Shown here piece by piece: positions 46,236 to 58,200 of a stretch of 64,000 bases of DNA. This DNA comes from Solea solea. Lineage: Eukaryota > Chordata > Actinopteri > Pleuronectiformes > Soleidae. The translations under genes and the position numbers were made by a program. The stretch is from NCBI RefSeq assembly GCF_958295425.1, contig NC_081150.1, positions 4,773,001 to 4,837,000 on the forward strand, read 5' to 3'. The first letter of the stretch is position 1, and each line of letters starts with the position of its first letter. A model generated the notes under the pieces. It saw only the letters and a program-made list of their open reading frames with translations. It was not told the origin of the DNA and did not search any database.

Positions 46236-47603
46236 TTCTTCGCTCTTCTGAATGTTTTGCTGAGGTTGCCCTGTCCGTCTGTCTCAAGGAGCCTGCGGTT
46301 CCTGCTCAAGTAAACTGGTGTGCCCTCACAAGCATATTCCCATTTTCTGCTTCACTGAACTGCTGGTCCCCAATAATCCTAACACCATCATTTAGTCAGG
46401 CAGGATGTGAGTGTTTTTTTTTTTTTGTTTTTTTTTAAACTCTACTTTCTACATCCCACACAGGCTTGGATTCCCTGAGCCTAGCAGAGTAGAATTAATG
46501 TGTATAGTTTGTTGGCCTCCTTTCTTATGCATCTTGAAAGAGAGTAGAATTGACTCAAGAAAGGGTTTTGTTTGTGTTTTTTTTTAAATTCACACAGTCC
46601 TTTTTTTTGGGAAGCGGAATGCTTTTTTCCTTTCTGATTTCGGTTGATTTTGCAGCTCACATCTTGCAGACGGAGACTGTTCCCTTCACTCACAAAGGCT
46701 CTCAAACACAGGAGCCTTGGTGAAGTGATTTTCCATCATTTCTCCCATGTTCTGTCATGCGGACAGCAGGTTGGAACAGGATGGCTGCTGTGCCTTTATA
46801 CTGAGAGGGAAAGGGAGTGCAGCAGAAACAAAGTATTGGTGGAAATGAGTGAGAAAGAGAGGGACAGAGAGAGAAAGCCTTGCTGTGTTGCTGGCACTCA
46901 GTCAGACGCTTTTAACCGTATACCATCTAAAGCAGGGATGGGAAAAAAACGAACTTTCTATCTACAAGAAACTGGAAAAGAAAAGAAAAAAAACATACAA
47001 ATCTGCACGATGCTCAGCCAGATAATGTAGAGGCAAGATAAATAAAGTTAAGCTTCCTCACTTGTCCTTTGCACCATGTCCTTTAAGACTGTAGCTGTTT
47101 TCCTCCTCATAGATAAGGACTTGATTATCCAGGACAAGCTCTTCTTAAGCTTCGCCCTCTTAGTGGCACAGACGGGAAAGACATCATAGATGAAACAATA
47201 TGTCGTGGATATGAATCAAATGGGAGGGGAAGCAAAATGGCAGTGTTTACAGAGGTCCACGTAGAACAAAGGCAGCCGAGGCTTACCGTGATGGACGCAA
47301 ATCCTGACTCTCGGTAACTACCCGTGCCTTGCTCGCCTGATTGGAACTTTGATCTCTCACATCCAGTCACCTGGCTCTTTTCCACTCACTGGGATAAGTC
47401 TAGACAGATAACACACAACTCTGTTCCCTTGAATTTCAACTGTTTACACTGTCAAATGGGTTTTTTCCCCTCACATGCTGCTCTGCTCCTACATGAATCT
47501 TAACCGCAGGAGAGATGAACACGAAACATTATTCTCACAACAATCCACCTTAAAATGCCAACTGTCTCTTCAGTGTTAATGGCGGTAAAGCCTCAGCGTT
47601 TAT
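46236..47603. other. non-coding stretch
   Basis: T-rich runs at about 46417-46437 and 46577-46610. A minus-strand splice-bounded segment at 47305-47392 was examined and rejected because its first in-frame codon is a stop and the other frames close. If the 47.6 kb terminal exon is real, the part just below 47604 would be its 3' untranslated region. Confidence 0.4.
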
Positions 47604-47707
47604 TCATGTTGAGGGTTTATTTTCCTCCTTTTTCTTGACGCTGTAGCCATCGGACTCCGTAGCAGCAGAACTGAGGCTGAATCCCTTCCTCATGGTAACA
47701 GGTTTGA
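47604..47707 (-). CDS. candidate terminal coding exon, gene unrecognised
   Basis: Minus-strand reading: a pyrimidine-rich CATACTTTTATGTTATCCACAG acceptor region is followed by two phase bases and then KPVTMRKGFSLSSAATESDG, YSVKKKEENKPST and TGA. Serine-rich then lysine/glutamate-rich residues are typical of a cytoplasmic or disordered C-terminus. Most codons in the middle end in G or C. AATAAA begins one base into the stop codon (TGAATAAA), unusually early for a poly(A) signal if it is used. The next upstream exon must supply one base (phase 1). A 40-nt segment at 47884-47923 would fit. I do not recognise the gene. The alternative is a chance splice-bounded frame. Confidence 0.3.
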
Positions 47708-47796
47708 CTGTGGATAACATAAAAGTATGACAAGCTGACAAACAGACACAGCATGCATCAAAGCCGCTGCAACAACTTCTGCGACGTGTGTATGAT

Positions 47797-47828
47797 TGTG
47801 TGTGTATGTGTGTGTGTGTGTGTGTGTC
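47797..47828 (+). repeat. (GT)n microsatellite
   Basis: GT tract with one AT interruption. It would lie in the intron between the two minus-strand exon candidates, reading as CACACA in their transcript. Confidence 0.95.
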
Positions 47829-47883
47829 GGCCCGCGTCGGCCGCACAGTATTGATTCAGGGCTTCGCATCCACCTCTCCTCAC

Positions 47884-47923
47884 CTCCCGCATTTTTACTC
47901 CATTTAATTTCATGACATGTCTG
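47884..47923 (-). CDS. possible 40-nt micro-exon
   Basis: On the minus strand the segment follows AACCTGCTCTCTTGACAG, a strong acceptor, and ends GGGAG before GTGAGG, a good donor. Read in phase 0 it encodes QTCHEIKWSKNAG and leaves one base, exactly what the 47.6 kb terminal exon needs to continue in frame. A second frame is also open. Forty bases is short for an exon and the peptide is unrecognised. Confidence 0.12.
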
Positions 47924-49117
47924 CTGTCAAGAGAGCAGGTTAGCAGGCACAACACAGGCACAACAAGAAAACACATTACAGCACTGTGATACCGCTCTAT
48001 TAACAAGTCATGTGAGTAATTAAATTAGAGTTCTGTTTCCTTGGAAATACTTACTCTGGTACAGCCTACACTGATCAGCCAAACCTAGTCATCTCAGAGT
48101 TGTATCTCCTTTTTTTAAACTAATACATATTTGTAATACATCTACATTTTGAATTGATATTCATGTTATATATAATATTCATACACAGGTGAAGCAGAGA
48201 TGATGGCACAGCAGACGTTACAGGGAGATAATAATAGTAATAATATTCCATGGAAAGATGTAACCCACGGTCACAAATAAAAACAAATCAGCAATCAAAT
48301 GGTGGGGAAAGAATTATGACAAAAAATATTCAGGTGACAATATAACAAAACAATGACAGCCAAATAATAATACAGACAATTATTTCCAGTGTTTGTGGGT
48401 GGAGATTTGACTAAAGGCCCACAGGAGAGTGTTGGATGCTTCTGTTGTTGTTGTTTTTTTGTTAAATTGCAGCCTATTACTGCCACAGACCCTGGCTTAT
48501 ACAGTACACAAGTGTTGACTGGGCTCTGCGCGGCTCTCATATTCAGCTTTGAAATGTAAAATGTGGGCTGCGCTGATCACTTTGCTGTCAGGTCTGTCGG
48601 AGAGTCCATACTTGTCATTCTCTTGGCCTTTCAGGGGGGAATCTTCCAGCTCACGTACCCAAAGTTTAAAGGGTTCAATTTTCTCTTTATCTCGAGTGTT
48701 TCATTCGGAGAGGCTCAGGTGAAGCCATTATCGAACCCTCTGATCTCAGCCTTGATATGGTGTCCCCGTCTGTATGAACTGCTGTGAAATATTGTAGGTT
48801 GATCTCTGTCCTTTGGAGAACATTAAGCCCTACTGATCGCACATATACATTTTGCCTCGCAGCGCCAAGCCACTGCCTCTAATTCCAGGGTTTTGATCTA
48901 AGAGAAAACCTCTTATTACTCAAACTGGATCCCGATTGAGAAATTCACTCTCTCCACAAATGTTTTTTTTTTTTTTTTCCGCTGACAAAGTGTCCTTGTG
49001 GAACACTTTACTTCAGATTGCTTCAATTGAGCCGTCAGTGGTAGGATGTGGATTCACTGTGAGGGTAGTGTTTTAACTTTAAGTGCAAAGGCCTAAAAAT
49101 AAGTATTAATGAGTCTT
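47924..49117. other. non-coding stretch with minor repeat fragment
   Basis: CTACACTGATCAGCCAAACC at about 48066 matches the start of a common fish repeat (CACTGATCAGCCA...), present only as a short fragment. A complex block at about 48540-48960 could be conserved non-coding DNA. A T run lies at 48963-48978. No gene supported. Confidence 0.45.
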
Positions 49118-49455
49118 AATAAGGCCCACACGGTCAGTGCAGTGGTTAACACTCTTGCCATGTTCACAACCCGGTCGGAGCATGGGCCTTTCTCCATGGA
49201 GTTTGCATGTTCTCCCCATGTGTGTGTTTTTCTGCACCGGTTTCCTCCCACAGTCCAGAAACATGCAGATTTGGGGATTAGGCAATTTGGACACTCTAAA
49301 TTGACCGTAGTTGTGAGCGTGAGAGTGGATGGTTGTTTCTCTCTATGTTGCCCTGTGATGGACAGGCCACCTGTCCAGGGTGTGACCCCCATGTCAGCTC
49401 CCCATGACCCTCATGTGGAGGATAAAGCGGCAGAAGATGAATGCATGCATTAATC
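49118..49455 (-). repeat. SINE-like teleost repeat, long copy 4
   Basis: Reverse-complement orientation. Read on the minus strand it gives TATCCTCCACATGAGGGTCA, CATCACAGGGCAACATAGAG, CTAATCCCCAAATCTGC, GGGGAGAACATGCAAAC and ends TAACCACTGCACTGACC. Together with the 30.5 kb copy it defines a unit of about 340 bp. The ORFs of 62-114 codons across it on both strands are not genes. Confidence 0.8.
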
Positions 49456-52400
49456 AGCAGCAATACGATTGTCCCCCTCGTGTCAGCAGCAGGTCCACAC
49501 ATCTTAATAACCACACGATGTTTTGGTCTTCTCACGATCAAAACCCAAATAAGAGCGTCTTTCATCAAACGAAACCAAACGAGCAATAACGCAGGATAAA
49601 ATGGAAAGACGATGAATTAGCACCAACTCTGCACCTTTTTAATCACTCCTTCTGTTGCAGCATCAGATCTCTTTTAGGTTTGCATGATCCGAGTTTTTCT
49701 TTTTTTTCGTTTTTATCTCCCTTTGACTGTCACAGTTGCCAACTAAAGGAAATGAGGGATTCACCCAATTAATTTACTGAAGCCTGTAATAAAAAGGCTG
49801 AAAAGCAAGCGTCCAAGTGGAGAGTCTTGCAATTCAATTACTTAAGTGGAGCGTGCTTCCCACTTCACACCAAACAGTGTGGTTATGGGATGATGTCATG
49901 GTGCTAAAAGAGACAAAAAATTGAGACGCATGTATGTAAAATGCCAGACTTGTTTGGACTTTATCCACAAACTTGGGAGCAGAGCTGATGATGCTGATAT
50001 AAGCAGCTTGCACCATACAGTGTGTATATTTTAGTATACTAGTCAACAAAATGAATGTCCCACTGAGACAAACATTAAAGTTTTATGTTGTTATATTACA
50101 CACTTGTAGGCCAGTGAGAAAGTGTTCCGGAGTAGGGATGTTTGTAACTCCAAGAGAACAACAGCAAATAGATATAGAGGAGACATATTTTTGTGTTTAC
50201 TGCACTCACAAAGTGTTTTCAAAAGACTCGGCTGAAGTGAGGTTGTCCGGAAACATGTAGGAGGCCTTTGCTCTTTGCCACAATCAATGTCACTCTAGCC
50301 AGAGTCTGCCTTTCCCAAATCTCTACAATTTCAGTGACGGCAGTAATAATAAAAAAAAAGAAAAAAGGAAGGGTTGCAGACAGGAGCTGCAGAAAGAGGC
50401 TGAATAAAACCATATTGGTTGACAAAATGACTCATAAGTCTGATCTTGTACATGCAAAATAAAATAAAAAAAGGTTAATTAGGAAATCAGGATGTATTGA
50501 ATGAAAAATAGACTTACTTATTTTTTAAACAACTCTGGTTTTCCGTGGCCTTGATATAAACAGTGAATTGAAAAAACTTTGTTGAAAAAAGGCAAACTCT
50601 CAAATTAATATATGAGACATTTCCATTTCATTTTCCGCATCATTTATTTTGGAGCCACGTGTGAGTGGAGCAGGTGTTTCTGATGACTATAACGAAGGCT
50701 CTGCTCTGTCTCAGCCTTAATTAACATGATGAGCAACACCTGTGTTTGCCTATTAATTCATGTCAAAAGGACTTCTGCGAGAAAGGTATGTTACATCATC
50801 CTCCTGCACCTTCTTCTGCTGAAATCATTTCACAGCCACGCACACTTTCACATTTTATTTTGCCAATTTTCTGGGTAAACTGTGAAGATTTAACCTAGAG
50901 TTTAGTGTTACTATCTCCACCCACCCCTAATCGATGGTGGAATTGGAGTTACCGCTCTAATGAAGTGTAAATGAAACAGTTCTTTCTTGAGAGATTGTGG
51001 TGAATTGATAAACAAAATGGTGAATGCAAGCTTCCACTGTGGAAAAAAAATATCTCTCTTTATTTACATCAACAAGTGCCTTCATGTCCTTCGGTGACCT
51101 GCTCTTCACCACCCACTGCTTATCTCAGTGAACTAAATCACAATATTCACTTGACAAGAGAAGATGGAAAACCTCATGCATTCAAGTAGAATTTCCTCCT
51201 ACAGAATATTCACCAATTCCATTGGAAACCAGGCGATATCCATGACTTCACAATTGGCAGAATCTCATTAAATCACGTGTTTGGCTCAAAAATGGAATAA
51301 CTGCTGTGGGTATTGTTTAATTCTAAACTGCCCACTTTCTTTCTCTGCATGCATTTAAAGTACACAACACAATTCTTATGGTTCAAACAATGAAAATGCA
51401 TGTAAACCTGATACAAAAAATACTTCTTATGACTTTGGCACCCCACGGGGAAATGTGACGAACCATCTTGCCAAATTTGAATGATTAAAAGGTGCTTAAA
51501 CAAGTGTTTAAAAAAATTAGGTTTCATATCATGTAAAATTCAGCAACTATGTGTCACATTTCTGCATTAAAACTATGAAACTAATATTTCTAAAACTCTG
51601 TAGAAATTTCTATTTACATTCAGGGTAACAAACTGTTTAAATGTAGTCACCTTTTAATGACACCATGCGCTTTACTGCCTCTGCTGTAACTTCCAGGGCA
51701 AACCTCCTATAAAACATCTGTGAGTGTGGAAGGAAATAAGAATAAGAATAAGGCTTTTTGTTGTTGCCATCTTATTGTGTGTTTTTGCTTAGCGGCAGAA
51801 AACTGCATTTAAATATGATCCAGAGATGAGGAACCGAAACGCATCACACCGCGACTGTATACTTAATGTCATGTTCTGTGCTGAAGAAAATGCTCATGAA
51901 CCAAAGTTCCTCGTTAACACAGAGAACACCTTGTCTATTTTGAAGCTGCAGCGTACACGTATACACATTACCCTCACAGCCAGCTTCTTTCAAAGCTAAT
52001 CAACACAACAAGAAATCCGGAGAGATGAAGAAGCAAAGTCACATTTTCACCCCCAGTTAGCAGCAACACAAGTTACTTTTTACTGTCATGTTCCCCCAAT
52101 TCAAGCTGGCATCAAAGCCCAACTCAGTAGAGGAAGATGAATGTGGTCATGTTCGAATAACAACTCTAAATTTAAGTGGCTCAGCAGCTTCTTAAAGAGC
52201 AGCTTTGTTTATATCATCGCCAGCTTCAACTTTGCTGATTTCTCTCTCTCTCTCTCTTTTAGCCTCCTCAGCTGTTTGCCGTGCTCATTCTATCACATTC
52301 CCTCAAAAGTGTCAAATGAAATTTCACCCTGTCGGACTGTGAGGCCTTTAAATTCTCTACCTTCTTACATTCTAACCCAAATCTCGATCGTGTATCGCAT

Positions 52401-53167
52401 GGATACAGCATCGACTGCTCGTGCTCAAACAATCATCTGGAATCGATAATCATAATTCATCTCATTTCATCTTTCCCCCGTATAGAACCGTTCGCAGGGT
52501 CCACTTTTCAAATTAAACCACAATACAAATATATTGAACGCATTAACATTTACAAACAAGTCTTTAGTCAGCCGTCTAACTCTTTACCCTGCGTAATTGC
52601 TCGACCCCTAATCAGGTTTGACCTTGTTAAATGTCAAAATAATGCAATATCTAACCCACACGTTCATACACTGTTTAAATACCACATAAAAACAGCCATC
52701 TCTCCAGGAATAGAGCACCTACAATTACAACTACTCTGCTGACTTACACTTACTTACAAAACTGCATTGAGTTTTACTGCAAAACTATGCTCAGAATCAA
52801 CATGACATGCACATCGCACTGTTCCACACCTTTGTAGGTGTAAGTGACACCAACGTTCAGGTGAAACGGAGGAGCCGGTTTGCCCTCAATGCAGTGAAGG
52901 GCGTCGGATTTGACACGGTGGAAGATCGTGTAGCAAATTACCTTTTTATGAACCCGAACAGCACACAATACAGTAATAGTTGATGTACCGTTACAACTGT
53001 GCTGTATTTGCTGTGGGCAAATGTTGGATCGCATAACCTGTGCAACCGTTTGTTATTTATATATGTAACTGCACTTGTTAGTGTCATAGTTTGGTCAGAA
53101 ATAGCTGCTGCACGTGGTTATGTTAGGGGTCATAGTTAAAATCATATGCCTCAGTGTCTGTCTATTA
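49456..53167. other. long non-coding stretch
   Basis: No gene supported. A possible conserved block lies at about 50640-50770 (CAGCCTTAATTAACATGATG, GCCTATTAATTCATGTC). A CT tract lies at 52240-52257. A run of AATAAGAATAAG lies near 51738. Frames of 60-102 codons lack splice context. Confidence 0.5.
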
Positions 53168-53866
53168 GCCCTTTCACACGGGCAGGGCTCCGTGCCGGTT
53201 ACGGTTCCCGAACCTAATTTTGAACCCAAGAAATTGGTTCGGAACCAAAGTTTCACCACCCTACATTATTGAAGTAAACACACTGTTGGTTCGCAGCTGG
53301 ACCGATACAAATTGTGATTCTTTGCTCACCAACCGTGACATCATCACTTGGTGTGTCACATTGTGAAGATGAGAGTTTGTCGTTGTTGTGTTTCCTTCCA
53401 CTGAGTAGCGTCCTCCCACTTTGGTTCCTGGTGTGAATGCAGGCTGGTTCGCCAGAAAGCACCAAGGTTCTGAGGCTCCAGAGGGGGCACCAGAGCCAGA
53501 ACCAGAATTGTGTCTGTACTTTTACCCAGCCCGGTTCTTAAATCTTTAACTGGTCAGTGTTCACACCAAAAATAGAACCTGCAAAAAAATCTTTAAGTTG
53601 CTGTAAATGGGAGGCGAAGGGGAAGGAAATGAAGAACATGCAGTGGTGTTCAGACTGTTTTCTGATTAATGCAATGTTACCACTATTGTGTTTACTTCCG
53701 CTGGCACTGAGCTGTTAGCACCGCAGGCCATCAATAGTGTAGGGTGGTGGAACTTTGGTTCTGCTTAACTGGCGTGAACGTGGGCTGGTTTGCTGAGAGT
53801 CCCAAGATTCCAAGCAGAACTAGAGCCAGGACGGGAACTGTGCCAGAGCCACACTGGTGTTAAAAC
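53168..53866. mobile_element. composite inverted-repeat DNA transposon (hAT-like MITE)
   Basis: Left arm GGAACCAAAGTTTCACCACC (53241 onward) is the reverse complement of GGTGGTGGAACTTTGGTTC (ending 53762); 27 of 30 bases pair across 53241-53270 and 53733-53762. Outside these, GGCTCCGTGCCGGTTACGG faces the reverse complement of CGGGAACTGTGCCAGAGCC. A second copy of the right-hand end (ACTTTGGTTCCTGGTGTGAA and following GGCTGGTTCGCCAG) lies internally at about 53419-53515. CAGGGCTC at the margin recalls hAT ends. No transposase frame; target duplications not resolved. Confidence 0.75.
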
Positions 53867-54985
53867 CTCATCAGTCAGCTTTACTGGTAGATACACTGAG
53901 GCCAAGATACGCTATAGCTGCTGTTGTTGTTGGATATCTTTGTTCTTACACCTGTGTGCTGTGCTTCAACTGAACCATCCCCTGCCTGTTTTTCTACCAC
54001 CGGTCTGCCTTGTCAGAACTCTGGATCAGATTCCCTGGCTCGCACTCAACCTGGAAACCTGTAGACTCAACCTGTCAAACATCTACAGCTCAAAGCAGCA
54101 CTCAGTGTTTTTTCAGTGAAGGTGCTTTGAAAGAAAAAGTTGAAAATCGGCGCATACATGTCATTGTAACGAGAAAGAAACGTTGATTCTTGGAAATTGA
54201 TGAGTGGTCTCTAATGTCTGAGTCTAATGATTTATTAAACCTTAAATTCTGATGACAGGATAAACATGCTGCGTTTGCATGGACAGTGATTGATGCTGAC
54301 CTCTTAAAAGGATGGCCTCAGTAGGTTTTGGATTGATTGTCGTTTTCATTCAATATTAAATGTCTTGTTCAGACTGCCAAAAAAGAAAATGTAAAAAAAA
54401 TTGGCATTTCCAGATTTTACTTTGGTTTTTAAACATTTGGACGGAAAAAAAAACATGAAATATCTTCCCTTTTTTTTTTCCTTCAAATCTTTGTCCCATA
54501 TTATGTGCCAGTCTGAATGTTCTGGCTGCTCATATCAGATTTCAAGATGTCTTATTAGCCTCTCTGTACACAATACATAATGACGATATCAAAACCGGTG
54601 CCAGACGTGCCAAATATATTACCTCGAGTACAGAGAAACTGTTCATGTTGTGACAAGAGACAGTAAACCTGTATCCACCTTTGAAAGCCTGTGTTGTTAC
54701 CAAAGCAACCCTTGCAGATAGGTTTATTATGTCCAGACACACACATCTGATTTGATCACTTATAATTACCAGTGAGGGCATTTTACTTAAAACAAACCTG
54801 CAGTTTGAACATAACTGAATATTTTCTTTCTTCAGTATTTTCAAAACATCCAATCAGTGTTTTGCGTGTCCTTACACGTCCCGCACGGCACTGACCGTTC
54901 ACTCTGACCACCACTCTCCAACAAATGCATTCCAACTTAAAGTTGATTCTGTAAGAGAGTGAATCATGCACCCTGGGTAACGCAC
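53867..54985. other. non-coding stretch
   Basis: T and A homopolymer runs near 54397-54480. A minus-strand open region at 54542-54853 has no recognised domain. No gene supported. Confidence 0.45.
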
Positions 54986-55275
54986 ATTATTTAGGACATT
55001 GATCGAATTCCTATGATCTTATTGCACTCCTCAAAGCAGAGCACATTTTCATCGAGAGCGTTCGCAGTTCACGTGAAGGGCTTCAGTCTTGAATTTAAAT
55101 GCATTTATCAACGACCTGCACCATCCCCATACAACATTAGCAGCATACTAATCACCGAGCCTGGTTCCAGATCTGCAAGTCATTGCTCACTAACAAGCTT
55201 TGTTTGAGTGCTAATGAAAAGGCCATTCAGTGGGGATTTGAAACAACATTAATTATGCAGACATGTGACAACGTA
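54986..55275. promoter_or_regulatory. possible conserved non-coding block E
   Basis: Complex, balanced-composition sequence with TGAATTTAAATGCATTTATC, GCATACTAATCACC, GAGTGCTAATGAAAAGGCC and AACATTAATTATGCAGAC. ATGCAAAT-like and TAAT-core words suggest developmental enhancer texture. Inference only. Confidence 0.22.
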
Positions 55276-58200
55276 AGTGCGATTTCTTCGAGCGTAACAG
55301 GAATTACAATCTGAATTTCATTTCACAGCCAAACACCAGTGCGAGACGTGGGCGTTTTCCTGTCACAGGAAAGATGCAACACGAGTGGAGAGGTGCAAAA
55401 ACTTAGGCAGAGAGAGGGAGAGTCAGAATGTCAGATTAAGAAAAGTCTCCAGACACTGCATGTGGTTTGGATTATAACAAAACCCCGTCACATTCACAGA
55501 TGGCTTCCCGGTCCAACGCAAATGTCAAAAGACTCACATGACAGCCACGGCATCTGCAAAAAAGGAGCACAGGACGGTGAACCTGGTGGAATCACAGATG
55601 GCAGTGTGTGCATGGAGGTGATAGGAAGCCCATCACAAACATCTTGTTGCATAATAAAGGTTACTAAACCACAAAAATTATACAGTTAGGGGAATAATGG
55701 CAGCAACACTCATGTCCATACTGTTTCAGTAAATGCCACGTTTAAGTTAATATTAATTAGGAGCTATTTCCTCCTCCACATTCTGGTAGTTTCATATTTT
55801 TCTTCCCTGGGTTGATTTTTAATGCAAAAGCTCTGCAGAGTTTTAAGGCTATAGGCTAAAGGCAGAAGAGTCCACACAAAGCCATATTCTCTCCGGGGTC
55901 TGTTCTCAGCCAATACATATGCAAATTCTTTAAGTCATAGTCAGTCACAGAAGTTACAGTGTGAATCATTTCACTGCGGAATTTATTCAAAATAATGATG
56001 TCTGGATGGTAATATTGGGTCAAAGAGAGGGAATGTGCTTTATTGTGAATCCTCAGCTCCCCAGTTCAAAGATCGTTTTCTTCTCAGGAAAGAAAGACTG
56101 TGTCCGGGGTATGACATAATCGGCAATTTAGACTTGCATCTATGGAGGATTTAAACTGCCTTAATAAATAGAAACCAGACAAAGAAATAAAGTAAAACAA
56201 AAAATCACAGTTTTATTTCCTTTTCCCATTTGTGTAAAAAAAGAGGAAAGAAAACAAAATCTTATCCACAGCGACTTTTTTCACTTAGGTGTTTAAGAGC
56301 ACAGATTATGTCAAAAGGCATTCTTTCCTTTTTTCCAGTTTGTGTAAGCTGTGCTGAGCTTGTGTAAGCCCTTGTTGTCCCTGTTCACAGACACCAGCAG
56401 TGTCACTGACCATCAACATGCACATTTATGAAATACACAGAATATGGTGCTGCACACATGCTCAGGTGACAAAACCTTACCTGAACATATTTACAAATCT
56501 AAATCCAGCCCAACTAATTTGGTTCTGTCATGTCCCAACACAAATCCTCTGGTTTATTTTCGGTCATCTCGTCCTCGCACGTCCTCAGGAGGAACATTTG
56601 AAGAACCAAAGCTGCGATGTTAACTCCTGTTGGAGAGCTCCAGGTGGTAAAGCGGTGCCTGTAATCAAAGCGGTGTGTTCCTGACAGGCTGAAAGCCCAC
56701 AGCGAGGCACAGAGACAACATGCAAATCATCTCAAAACAAAGTAAGGGAATAATTAGCATCATAATCATAGATATTCGATTCTTACAAATTGCAGGATTA
56801 TATCCTTTTAGGTGACAAGTTAAATATAATGCCCCTATAAGAGAGCAGCAACCTTCATCCAAGTCACAGTTGTGTTTGTATTCAATGTAGCAACGTCTTC
56901 AGTGAACATGAACAAGCTTCTATTTTCTATATTTTGCAGTTTTATAGTCATTTTTGCACTTTTTTGGTTTAATTTGGACTCGATTTTATCATTTATTGTG
57001 TATCATTTCTTGACGACTGCCTGTTCTAATTTGGTGCGTTCTCCCTCTCATGTCTTTTCTTCCCGGCCATATTTGTTTCACGTGTGTCTTTTTAGGAGAG
57101 GTGCACCAATACTGATACTGGCTGCCCTCTTGTACTCAAATTTGTATTCCTCACTATACTGCTGCACCTGATACCACTTAACATATGTTCAAGTGAGCTG
57201 AGCAGGTGTGCGGCAATAAGTGCAAGTATCGCAATGTTAAAAATATTAAACCAAAAAAGGAATCTAATTCAAGTCTCTCACTCCCTACACTTACCTTCGG
57301 CTCACCGAAACATTTTCCATTACAATTGAGGCTTTCTTCTATACCTGGAAATAAAAGCTGAAACACTGAGAGTCATCTTTTTCTGTCAAAACCCAAATAG
57401 TTTTAATTGTACAGCAACACAATAAAGGAATTGGCCTCACTTGCAATACATTTAGGGGACTGTAAATGTTGAAACAGCAGCAATAGTTTTTAATTTTGTA
57501 TTTGTTGAGGCAAGTAAAATGTAATGGCATTATTCAATTATTAAGTACTCAAATTTAAGTAATCGTAACTTGTTCCCAGTCACGGATGCATCCATACTTT
57601 TTAGATTCCCCTCTCTTGTCTATATCGTCTCCCTATGATCAGTGTCAGCTTGTCTGTTTTCCCTGCGTAAATAACCATGAAGTGCTTGTTAAAGTCTATT
57701 TTCCTTCATTTAGCACCAAGCCCTGAATGTGGGTCCTTTTGTATTGTTGTTACGATGACACTTTCAGGCAGTACATTTTCAGACACACACACACACTCAC
57801 AGGTGTCACCTGACCTGAATACTAACAGATTTTTTTTTTTTTTTTTTGGATCAGTAAGAGCTCCACTTTAGGACGACGGATCGTATTCTCCATCGGCCCG
57901 ACCCTATAGCGCACGACAATAACAGCTTTCATACCAATAGCTCACAACTCTTACATCATTATTCAATAGAAGACCTGATCACTCATCAGATACTGTACAT
58001 GCAACAGCGGGATGATGTGTAGACGCAGCTGTGCCATCTTTCCTTGTTGCCTTGATACGATGTGAAGTGTAAATCGACTGTCATTCTTAAATCTAAATAA
58101 CTGCCCCTTTCATTTAATTATGACACATGAAATGTCAACGTAGAAAGTGGAAATATAGTACATTGACATGTACTGTAGGTGTGTGCATGTTTGCATGTAA

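Noticed and set aside
47305..47392. Minus-strand segment with acceptor-like CTTATCCCAG and donor GTAAGC
   Set aside because: The only long frame begins with an in-frame TGA at the proposed exon start and the other two frames close early. Probably chance splice signals.
48066..48106. Minus-strand exon ending before GTAAGTATTT near 48.05 kb
   Set aside because: The supposed exon overlaps CACTGATCAGCCAAAC, the start of a common fish repeat, and no acceptor with a pyrimidine tract lies upstream.
49093..49453. Frames of 62-114 codons on both strands
   Set aside because: They lie wholly within a SINE-like repeat copy.
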